A DNA stretch of 64,000 nt from Ricordea florida (Eukaryota > Cnidaria > Anthozoa > Corallimorpharia > Ricordeidae): NCBI GenBank assembly GCA_949710005.1, contig OX453272.1:20065929-20129928 (forward strand), in the 5' to 3' direction. This document shows positions 34,801-46,800 of the stretch, piece by piece. The position numbers and the translations under genes were made by a program. Numbering within the stretch: the first letter of the stretch is position 1; each line of letters opens with the position of its first letter. Under the pieces are notes generated by a model. That model made no database searches. It was not told the origin of the DNA and saw only the letters and a list, made by a program, of their open reading frames with translations.

Positions 34801-37800
34801 TCCTAGCAGCTTAACGCTACAGGATATTAGAAAGTTGTTCAACTTTGACTTTTTCTGGTCTGCGTCATCCGTTTTACTAACAGAAGAGGCTGTGCAAGTG
34901 GTTTCTGAACTAGCCATGTAAGTGATATCGTGACTATCTAACGTTAGATATTGAAACTTTTCAGCGTTATCATCTGAGGTGCTACTGCTATCGCTTTCCC
35001 TGTGAAAAAACGAGGGTATACAAAACAATCAGACTAGAATACACTGAGTTTTGTATCCAGTATCATTAATAACTGTCACGTACTTACTTTCGGACATTTA
35101 GAGAAAGAGGGGATCGGATACCGCTTTCCACTCAAGATTAATGTCAAAAAGGTTTTCTTCTTAGCCAAGAAAGGTGGGTGCATCTTTCTCTCTTATCACT
35201 GTCACTTGCATCAGTCATGAATAGCAAAGTAAACATGGCTAATATCACATATCTTTTCCAAAGAAATGATCTTTCGATCTTCTCTTTGGTTTGATACCTC
35301 CGGCACTCACGTCGTGGTTAAGACAATATCCGTGGAATCCATCGGGCCTGAGCTTAATCTTTTGATTGTCTTTCTCCCCCAAAAGAACAAGTCGGCTGCT
35401 TTTCCATCTCCAGGCGCGGGCCACCGTTTTACAGGAATCGGTCAGATTTTCCATAATGAATAATATATTTTTAATAACAAGAAAAACTTTCCAAGTTGAA
35501 ATCTGAGGAGAATGGAACTGGCAAATATCCTGTCTGAATGACTCAGAGTCCTAGGAAACGTAACCTGCGATCAGGCGATTTTTTTTTGTTTTTTGTTTTT
35601 TGTTTTTTTTTTGTTTTTTTCCCGCCAAAAAAAACAAAAAACCAAAAACCAAAAACAAAATCGCCTGATCGCAGGTTATAGGAAACGGGACTTAAGGGAG
35701 TTAAATTCAAAAAATTTTACCGGGTGAGCATGCCCCCGGACCCTCCGTTTATTCTAGATCCGCGCCTGTTCTCGTTCAAAATTTGAGAAATGTGCTGCCT
35801 TCATCGTCTGCAGATTGCTAGAAAAAAGGCTTCCAGTTAGTTTCTATTAAAAAATAAACAATGAATTTATCACAGTCATTCCGGTATGAGTACCTAATAA
35901 ACGTGAACAGGCATTTCTTATCGTGAACGGAGCAAAATCGAATTCACTGGTGGTTTTTTAAAGCATTTAAGTTAATTGAACTAGCGCATAGAGATTTACT
36001 CATATAATAAGACAGCTTCCTTTTCGCTATAGGTTTTGAAATTGCAATCTTTTGCTGCCAAGTTACACCAACTGACTTTTAGTGGTACCTGTCTTGCGCG
36101 ACTAGATAGAAGGAAGCGAAGGAGCGTCCAACTTAAAGAGAATTATCTGTCGGTACGCTGGATTGCTATCAGTATACAGAGGCAAGCCTGTTCAGAGCCT
36201 TTACTTTCTAATATGTCCTTGGTTTAATCATTGGCTTGCTGCTACCTAACATTACCTTCTTTGCGGGCTAGTATTTTCTGCACTTCGACACTCTAAGTGC
36301 CTACACGAAACCCAAAATAAGAATTCTTTCGTTTTGTAATACACGGTCTCGGGACGTGTGAACGTAGCGCTTTTCTCTCTTCCGCCCTCGTAAGCGGCCT
36401 CGAAAATGGGCGCTAGAAAGAACCGGGGAAAGAGAAGCGAAAGAAATCTCTCGGGCCCCTCTCTTTTTCTCGCTTTCCGTCCCAAGGCCAAAACTAGCAC
36501 CTGTCTCGCAGACTAGCCACCACCCATGAAAAACAACGCTGTATTTTGTACTTGCGACTTCCAATGGAAACAAGAGTGCCAGATGTCTGAGATATCAGTG
36601 CTGACTAAGGAAAGTCGATAATTTTATCGCCCTTTATTGTCTTAGACTTGTGTTCAGCCATTCCGGGCGGAACAGCACAGTGCCTTTTATTGCACCGCCA
36701 ACGAAGACCATAACATCGCGACGGCGTTGATCCGAGATCAAAAGGATCGTGGCTCATCAAAGAAACCAATGATTCCTTGCCCAGATTGGATAAATCGGTT
36801 CCTTTGATGCTTCATGATCCGTGTTATCTCGGATCACAAATCCAAATCCGAATTATGTTAAAGCAACGCACCTTCAGGAAAATTTCAATTGAGTTGTATT
36901 CAGTGTTACTTTCGTGTTGTTTACGTTTGACATGGATTTTGACCTTTCAATTGTTCCGGTTACGAATTTAGTAGTTGCTTTACCTGGAATTTTCAGCTAC
37001 AATGGATAAAAATATATAAGAGATTCATTAAGCCTTAAATTTCGCATTTGAGAAAGGGTTTTCTACATCCACAACTTTTATAAAGATTTTATAAAACGTA
37101 TCAAAAAATGTGCTTTCTTGTCCTTGCGTGACAGTTACAATTCCTTTTACGTAACACATGAAAATTCACAATGCGTTTACCTCTCTCAAGCGATGGCGTT
37201 TGAATTGCCCAAGCCAGATTTTTTATAAGTTAAAGTACAGCAATAGAGCTTTCCTCTGATGTAAATTTTGTTATGAATTTCGATGTACCAGTATGCGATT
37301 TTTACTTTTAAAGTTTCCTTAATTTTCAGCCTTTGCCTATGCGCCAAGACTAGGAATCACGGCGCTTTAAACCCGATGTGTGAGAAATCAGTATTTTCAA
37401 ATAGTTTTACATTTTCGGGTTGATCTGGTGATACCTCATTCACCGGCAAAAAAATATCGCGTTAAGTTGACCCGTTTTTATTTCCAAGTGATTTGAAAAA
37501 GTGCTAATTTGCACGAATATTTGATGTCGGCTGTGACGTTACACGGCATTTCACTTCTTGCCCAGTTTCTCCAAAAAGGAAACTCTTTGGAAACTTTGAT
37601 TATAATTTTCATAAATGTTTTACCAAAGGGGTTATTCTGACCAAATATAAAGGAATTCGAAATTTCAGTTTTGACGGCGAATTCTCGATATTTACAGACG
37701 GCCGCTCTTAAATTAGTCTCCCTCGCAGCCGTTTTTTTGGATGTCACGTAACGTTCCCCCAAAAGGTCTTTTGGGTAAACGTTGCGTGACATCCAAAAAA

Positions 37801-40800
37801 ACGGCTGCGAGGGAGACTACTCTTAAATGGGACAGATTGGTGACAAGGAGAAAGAAGCATAAGACGATAATGATGTTTAAATATCTAAATGATCAAGCTC
37901 CAGTGTACTTGCAGAACCTATTTGATGAACGAAATTCAGACTATGATTTGCGAAATTCCTTCCGCAAATTGGTGTTAACGAAGCCGCGAACTGACTATTT
38001 GAAACGAAGTTTTAGTTACAGCGGCGCCATGTTGTGGAACTCTCTACCCGAACATGTGAGAGAAATTAAATCAATCAGAAAATTTAAAGAGCAAATCAAA
38101 CGTCTGTTTGTGTCATCAGACCCCCACTCGGCAGTCTTGTAAAACAGTATGACAATAGTTTTTAGTCTAAATTGTAGTTGGATTTTATTCTATTATCACT
38201 GACGATTTTACCGAGTTCTAAATAAAGGATGTATGTATGTATGTATGTATGTATGACAGGTGTTGTTTTAATACATCAGGTTCAACAGTTTTGAAGCTCC
38301 TGAAAGTAATTACTTTGGGCATGTTTGATTTTACCCTATCTTTTAGAACTCCGTAAATTAGAGCATGATCACTTACAGATGGATAGTAGTTTCCAGAGTA
38401 TTTAAAAAGTTCGGGTTTGTTGCTGAGTAGTACATCAATTAAAGTTTTCGTGACTTTTGTTCCCCACAAATCTCTCTCCAAATGAAAACTGCTCGTTCCC
38501 TTGGCCGTATATTGTACTCTACAGGAGAGAAAGCGTTTCGCTCGAGACTGGAATTTGTAGTTAGCAGTCGAACGATCGTTGACAGACAAACTGGCAAAAC
38601 TACGAAAGCTGCTGTTGGAATTCCCTGTCACACTTGAAATAGAAACCCTTTGAGGCACATATGCAGGCGTTACCCCCAGGTCCTTCAGTATTCCTACTTT
38701 TGACGACGATTTGACCAAGTGAAAATCCTACTGCCAGCAATTTGGGATGGAAATGAATGGAATAGACCACCAAGTCCATTTGAACAGCCATCGTGAACGG
38801 CTGAATAGCTAAAGAAAATTTTTGAACGGATGAGGTCAAATGGGTAAATGACAGAACCAAAGTTGTGAACAGCAAAAGAAAATTTAAGAACGGATATGGT
38901 CGAACAGCTGAACTAAAACTGAAAAGGGTACTGTGCAAAAAAAAGCGAAGCAAGAAAAACAATCAGCTTTCTTAAAAGTGGACAAATTGATCATCAACGG
39001 TCAAGTATTTAATGGGATTGAAACTGAAAATCTTCCTTACTATGGTTTAATTATGGATAGCGCATACATCAAAAAAACAATTTGTGTATTTATGTTACTT
39101 GTTTATTTATTTCTATTCTCAGATTACTTATGCATGTAGGAATATAGCTGTTTATAGGTATCGAGCAACATTCGTGAATCTCATTTACTTACGTTTTGCA
39201 CCCTTGATAACACTTCTTTTGTGTATTTGTTTGAATTTGGGACTAAATTTGCAGTTCATTAGCGTATACATTTTTAACTCGTGAATGCGAAGCAATGAAC
39301 GAGTTATAGCAGTGGGGGAGAAATGCCACTTCCGTCACTTGGTCCCTCGATTGATGTTAAGGTTATGGGAGTCCGCTGAGCAGAAATGTAACCGCAGATT
39401 CACAGAACTCCGGAATACCGATTTCACATGGAGAAACGATGGAGAAATGTTATTTTGTAACCGAAGTTGTTCTAGAGCACCACTTCGGAAACGAGGTTTT
39501 TTTTGTGGCCATGTTTTTTTATTCTCAGGCTGGAGGGATCTGTTCAGATGTCTGGCATTTCGATCCTTTACCTTGAGAAGTACTCTCGCTGGTTTGGCGA
39601 CGTAAACTGCTCCGACACGCGAAATACGAACAAATTTTCGCTAAGTACGAGCAAATGTACTCCAAATACTGTGCGGACACGAACGAGTTTACAGGCACGA
39701 CCAACTCAACTCCATTTATGTACAAATATTCGCCAAGTGTAAAGAAACACGAACGGGACGGCCAAATCCACGCTAAAGACAAACAAAATCAACGCTAAAG
39801 TCGAACAAATCAACACCAAAGTTAAACAAATCTACAACAAATCCAAACAAATCTACAGTGAGCTATAAAAGATCTGTGGCGAGAACGCGAACAGACATGT
39901 GAGAATAATTCTGTGAATGAACAGCTTGCAACAAACGGAATTGAATGTACCGACCAGGGATCACCACGTAACACACCAACTGATAATTTAACAAGCGCTA
40001 ATGAGTTGCATGAAGTGTAGGAGATCACGGGTAAGGTATGTTTCTACCTTGCATTTTAGAGGAAGACGTGAAAGTGAACCTTCCAGAATTCCCTACATGA
40101 AAATAATCAAACTATTTGGAAAGACAAAAATATTTCGAGATACTGCCAAATCATATATGAAGAAGAGTGTTCCAAATTCACTGAAGCTTATGTTTATGCA
40201 CAACCCAGAACACAAAAGGGAAATCAACAGGAATGCTAAAGTGAAAAGTAGAAGGAAAGCTAGCAAGTTGCAACAACAGCAGGTACTGAAACGCAATTAC
40301 GTCAAGCAAAGAAAAATGAACACAATGTAGTTTCAATGATAAATTTTTTTCACAGCAACATTAAATGTGGACCAGAATATGTATGTACCTGTTGCGAACA
40401 GTTACCGATATTACTGAATGGATTTGCATAACTTGTCACTCAATTATAAAGAAAGGCAAGTTGCCCACCTGTGCTAAAGCCAATAAAATGAGCTTTCCGC
40501 AGCCTGACATATTAAATTTGACGCCATTAGAAGAATGCTTAATGTCACCTTGTAGCTCATTCATGCAAATTTCATGCCATTCAACCAAGAGATGGTCATT
40601 TGTCTATTCATGGAAGTATTGTCAATGTACCAAGTGATGTAAATTCAACTGTTCAGTGTTTGCCACGGCCTATCAGCAAATCACAAGGTCTGTTCTTTCC
40701 TGTTATTAATGAACTTGTAATTATGAAGTTTTTGATTACACGATATCTTCTCAATTTTACCGCGAACTTTTGTTATGGTGGTCGGAGTTCCGCGAATCTT

Positions 40801-43800
40801 TTGCTTCAGAAAGTGATTGGAAAAATATTGTTTGGAATAATAAAGAGATTCGAATAGACAACAAGCCGGTTTAATATAAAAATTATTTTAAGTCGGGAAT
40901 CATCTACATACACGATCTTCTATTTAACTTAAATACAATAGATAATTATAATTATTTTTTGAACAAAATCGACAAAAGCAATTTTCTACAATGGGCGGGC
41001 CTCCGTCATTCTATACCTTCATATTTAAAAGAAATCAGCCCAGATACACCAATCATATCTCCATCACTTATAATTGAAAATAAAATATTCGATATTAAAG
41101 ACAAAAATCAAAAGATTATTACTCGCTGCTGGTTTCAAAGAAAGCTCAACCTCCTACTATTGTCCATAAATTGAAGAGTGATTTTAATTTTACAAGCCAA
41201 CAATTTAAAGAAATCTCGTTACCACATTTAGTTGCACTGGAGTCATATGTCAAGGCCTTCCAATACAAAGTAATTAATTCTATTCTATATACTAACAGCA
41301 AGCAATGCAAAATTGGATTTAGAATTAATGATGCATGTACTTTTTGTAATGATGAACCAGAGAATTTATATCACCTTTTCTGTGAATGCCCTCACTCCAA
41401 AACGTTCTGGACTGATTTCGAATTGTACTAGTACCATCTATCGGATCAGCTAATCCATCTTTCTGCACAAAACGTTTTATTTGGAGTTTTATCCAAACAA
41501 TGCTCTTTATCAGATTTATTAAACTATTTCATATTAATTGTAAAATTATTTTTGTGGGACTGCAAAAGAAGCCAAACACTTCCTAAAATTCAAGGACTGC
41601 AATGATGAATGCAACTGAAAAAATATCAACAAGAAAAACGTCTTTGAAAAGAAATGGGTGCTCACTCCAATAGCATCAGTAATCATATTATTTTGTAAGT
41701 AGTGTAAGAGGTGGTATCGTAAGTTTAATAAGTAATTGTATTGTTTTGTGGAGTTAGCTGTGCAAATTGTATTATTGTAAGTAGCAACTGTAATTGCATT
41801 GAACTGTAAGTAATTGAATTGTATAAATAAATAATAATAATAATAATAATAATAATAGAAAAAATTATTGGCGATACTTGCTATTAATGGTGAAATGGTT
41901 AACGATAGCTTGCAGACAAGCCAGGGGTTGACGCTTTCAAAAGGCGTCCAAGACTCGATCTGTTGCAATCAAAAAACATTTTCCATGTACTCTAATGGCT
42001 CAAAATCAGTTTTTAGATATGAATCAGCCCTGTTTCATTTGCTAGAAATGGAAACTATGTTTTGCTGAGCCTAAATGTTGTGATCGTTCCGCTCTTTTCA
42101 CAGCATGACAGGCTTCACGTAAGATTTGTTTACACAAGAGCGGACTTCATTTGTGATGTAAAAAATTATCAGTATTGAACACACATTGGGAGAACGACAA
42201 AGTCACAAACGACTTAGCTCTAAATCAAGAGAGAGTGATAAAGTCTACCACAGATAATGCAACCAATATCCGACTATGTGACATTAAACACAGAGGTAGT
42301 TGAAAATATTATTTTAAGTGTCTTGAAAATGATATCAACATTAATAATCAGCTAATTATATTACATGGATTTAAGACTTGGAATTATCATTTCCAGCTTT
42401 AAAACTGAAAATCTTGTATAAGTTAACAGAATAGCCCGATAAGAGCCAGAGAAGGCACATGTAATAAGAGTACAAGCTTTTATTCTTCTAAAGAAGCTAA
42501 CACTAACAATGGTTGGATTAATTAAGTCAAGTACACTACTTACCCCTTGGATGACAAAGGTGTACACACTGTAGGTAAATCCTACCATTGCTGTTTCATG
42601 CACAAGAAAAATGAAAGTTAATGCAAAATATAGTGTTTCATGGAAAGCATAAGTTTAGTCCCTATAAACCAATAAACACAGCAACAAGACTGTAAGTCTC
42701 AATGAGGTAACAAAACTGAGGGTCCAGGAAAACACAGTTCCTTATTTTTGTAGCTAGGATGTCCGCTGGGGTTGGTTATTTTCGATCCCACTATTGTTCC
42801 TGGCCATTTTTCTGTGGTCACAGTTTGGTCTTACTTGATTGAGGAGGAGATACACTGTTTTAGGATATGGCATGTGACATGCCATTTTTCTCTAAATGCA
42901 TTTGTCTCGAAATTTATGACACTGATTTTAGGCAACAACTTTCCAAGACTGTGAGTGTTAAACAGAATTGGCCTATACCTTTACAGAAGTTGAGTTTCAT
43001 GGGATAACACAGGACAGTCAGGCTTTAATTTCACAGCTGCTTAAGTTGTGTGCATAACTGTGATGATCGATTGATGTCATTACATATTAATCCGCAGTTC
43101 AAATATATGGTCTTTGATATATTCATTTGCATCACAGGACAGTTATGTCAGGGCTCAAAATTAAAAAAAAGTTCAGTCGCCATTTTGCGACTAGATACGA
43201 AAATGTAGTCGCAAGTTCACGAATTTTAGTCGCAAAACTAATTAACCACAATTAGTTAATAAATAACTTTGACTAAGAAATGATTAACGAGATGTTATTA
43301 CTTCAACAGCTTTCACGTTATCTCTAATGATGACTGTGTACAGAACGAAAATTGGCCGCCTCAATCGTAACGTTCAAGACATTTTTCTCTCATCCTGAAA
43401 CTAGTGTTTAATCCCATACAACGCAAAAATATATTTTTGGTGAAATTAAAAGATTTCCAGCTTCAAGAAAGGATACAAGCTTGGAATATCTCCACTTAAA
43501 CATCCGTCGACACTGCGAAATCCTTTAGCTTTCGTTACGCCGCGGCATTTTATTATAAAATCACTTTGGTTTACCTTTTGCACTGCAGGTGTTCCACTTA
43601 AGTAGTAGGAGTTGGCGGTTTCTAGGACAAACCATTTTTTTTCTTCACCTCGAGTGATTTTTATTTTTATGAATATTTAATTAGGGCGTGGTCAAAAATG
43701 GTTTTATGAATATTTAATTAGGGCGTGGTCAAAAATGGTTTTATGAATATTTAATTAGGGTGTGGCCAAATTTGTATCTTTGTGGGGGGTGGGGCCTTAC

Positions 43801-46800
43801 ATGAAACTTTCGACCTCATGGCCAATTCTCCGATCCTCCAAGTAGTCATTGAGATACATGCTACCCGCCATAACGGCGACCCATTTGACATAATTCTCAA
43901 ATTTGGAGGATGGATACCCAAGGAAGTGCTCTCTTAGGACCTTGCTGGCAACCCAGCCCAGACTGGTTTTCAACTAGTCATTGCTAGATGCCGGCCCAGA
44001 TAACTTCTAGAAACTCTTCATTTTTTGCTGGTTTATCTGTGGAACATTCTAATTTTTTGTTGAGCATTCTAATAGATGATTTCCTTGAGATTGGACTTCT
44101 CAACTACCATGACCGCGTCAGCAACCAAAAACATATAACATGTAATGGTTCCAGTTCCTCCCTTTTGCCTAGTCATTTCAAGTGTAATACCACCACGAGT
44201 ATTAGAATAGCCATTCCCATGAATCTCATTATCCGGATAGGACCTCAAATCGATCCACAAGGCAAATTTGTCTCTGTAGAAATCGCCCTCTTGTATAGAA
44301 TCATTCATCCCAAAGCGTTTAATAGCAGATCTCCATAAATCGGTTGGCACCATTCCATTGGAATAGAGTTGGTTTGGTCTCCCATCCAAGCTAATTTTGA
44401 TTGATGCGATTCCCGGGTTCACAAAGCTTTCAGAGTCTCTCTTTCCTGGTGCATAATCATCTGTGAATAGGCAAAGGATGCCCTTCATGGATCTTCTGGA
44501 GATATTTATATGTTCTCTAATTAAACCATCATTAGCTCTGGAAACTTTAAACACTTTGTCTAAGAGAATGTGTTCGTAAGTGAATCCTTTCTCCACTTGG
44601 TAGGAAGCCAGTGCCTGATTAGCTAAATAATCACTTGAGATGCATGAATACTCCAGCTCAATTTTCTTCATTGTATAATTTGGAGGGGTCTCAGTGTTCG
44701 AATAGACGACGATATCATCAACCGGTGCTAATGTGATTTCAAATCTTAACGAGTCAGTAAACGCTCTGTGATAGAAAACCCCATGATCTCTGAGAATGGA
44801 ATGATCTAGAGGGATTGCATACCTAGTGCTGTGAATCGCCGTAAGATTAACCTCCTTTGCATTTGAAGTATTCTTATCACCCGCATTCGTTCTGAGCTTC
44901 CGCATATTTTCAGAAGAGATGCCTTGTCTCAACCTATCTCTACGCTCCGTCTTTGATAAATACAGATCATGATACGTCTGGAATAAATCAAATCTATCGG
45001 TATCATGCAAAACTTCTCCGCCAAATAGAACTCTTAGCCTGGAAATGAGGTTCCTCCCCACGTTGTTGACTAAGGTGTTGTCCTTATGACCCGAAACGTT
45101 CAGATCAAATATAAGGTACACACTGCCAGGCACTATAACCATGTTCTCCAATAGTTTTGGGATTTTTACATATAATGTTTGACCAGGATTGGCGGATGAG
45201 GGAGTGAACGTGATTCGATTCAATGATGCCTCCGCTTTCAAACCTCTCAATACTCTAGGAACACGGTTTGGATCTATATTTGCTGGTATGGTTGCCATTT
45301 AAACATAAGCATCGTTTCTTTTAAGATGACTGAAAACAAGTTTGTGAAAACCATTACTTATTCCGCGACTATTATAGGCCTTTCCGCGGCTGTAGGCTGG
45401 GTTGCCAGCAAGGTCCTAAGAGAGCACTTCCTTGGGTATCCATCCTCCAAATTTGAGAATTATGTCAAATGGGTCGCCGTTATGGCGGGTAGCATGTATC
45501 TCAATGACTACTTGGAGGATCGGAGAATTGGCCATGCATCTCAAGTGATTATTTAGCTAATGAGGCACTGGCTTCCTACCAAGTGGAGAAAGGATTCACT
45601 TACGAACACATTCTCTTAGACAAAGTGTTTAAAGTTTCCAGAGCTAATGATGGTTTAATTAGAGAACATATAAATATCTCCAGAAGATCCATGAAGGGCA
45701 TCCTTTGCCTATTCACAGATGATTATGCACCAGGAAAGAGAGACTCTGAAAGCTTTGTGAACCCGGGAATCGCATCAATCAAAATTAGCTTGGATGGGAG
45801 ACCAAACCAACTCTATTCCAATGGAATGGTGCCAACCGATTTATGGAGATCTGCTATTAAACGCTTTGGGATGAATGATTCTATACAAGAGGGCGATTTC
45901 TACAGAGACAAATTTGCCTTGTGGATCGATTTGAGGTCCTATCCGGATAATGAGATTCATGGGAATGGCTATTCTAATACTCGTGGTGGTATTACACTTG
46001 AAATGACTAGGCAAAAGGGAGGAACTGGAACCATTACATGTTATATGTTTTTGGTTGCTGACGCGGTCATGGTAGTTGAGAAGTCCAATCTCAAGGAAAT
46101 CATCTATTAGAATGCTCAACAAAAAATTAGAATGTTCCACAGATAAACCAGCAAAAAATGAAGAGTTTCTAGAAGTTATCTGGGCCGGCATCTAGCAATG
46201 ACTAGTTGAAAACCAGTCTGGGCTGGGTTGCCAGCAAGGTCCTAAGAGAGCACTTCCTTGGGTATCCATCCTCCAAATTTGAGAATTATGTCAAATGGGT
46301 CGCCGTTATGGCGGGTAGCATGTATCTCAATGACTACTTGGAGGATCGGAGAATTGGCCATGAGGTCGAAAGTTTCATGTAAGGCCCCACCCCCACAAAG
46401 ATACAAATTTGGCCACACCCTAATTAAATATTCATAAAACCATTTTTGACCACGCCCTAATTAAATATTCATAAAAATAAAAATCACTCGAGGTGAAGAA
46501 AAAAATGGTTTGTCCTAGAAACCGCCAACTCCTACTACTACTTATATCTGAACAAGCAAGCTTAGGGCGTTTTACCTAGCTTTACACCTGGTGTAGCATA
46601 AAATAATTAATCCAGTTGAAAGGTTTGAACTTTGTCAAATCTTACTTTGAATCTCTCAAGACGAACACTTTGCCATGTTTGTTTGCAAGATGTCATGGGG
46701 GCCTGGGTCGAGATCAATTCCCCAACGATCGAGGGAATGGTGTTGCGTACGTACCATTGCGGGTAAATAAGGTACAATTTTACTCTACATCTTCAAATTT

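Larger units (their letters stand above)
33049..37707. mobile_element. TTAA-flanked element D with ~800-bp inverted repeats
   Basis: Begins GAGCGGCCGTCTG and ends CAGACGGCCGCTC, with TTAA at 33045-33048 and 37708-37711. The arms match out to about 33850 on the left and 36885 on the right, with diverged stretches. The ~3-kb interior has only short frames (34780-35028 Ser/Asp-rich; 35245-35454) that I do not recognise, so it appears non-autonomous. TTAA suggests piggyBac or Kolobok; the termini differ from element C. Confidence 0.8.
25374..38254 (+). mobile_element. CR1 retrotransposon A, interrupted by two TTAA elements and a MITE
   Basis: Segments 25374-26603, 30807-33048 and 37820-38254 together give ORF1 esterase, endonuclease, RT and C-terminus, and end in AATAAAGG followed by (ATGT)n at 38229-38254. 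Reading frames rejoin exactly when the insertions are removed ([14 protein letters not shown] and FDIL/KWDRLV). It inserted into element B between HLS and VPWHIG. Confidence 0.9.
43602..46543. mobile_element. foldback element carrying a capsid-like gene
   Basis: The two ~1-kb arms (43602-44640 and 45545-46543) are inverted copies with only scattered differences. Each holds the 3' half of the capsid-like gene, about 110 bp, the C-terminal part of a small membrane-protein gene, and 42-bp terminal repeats. The 0.9-kb centre has the 5' half of the capsid-like gene and, divergently, the start of the small gene. The break in the right half is at about 45535. It looks like a rearranged fragment of a larger polinton/adintovirus-like element. 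Confidence 0.75.

Noticed and set aside
43988..44338. 116-codon ORF, duplicated at 45841-46191
   Set aside because: Antisense shadow of the capsid-like gene, present in both arms of the foldback.
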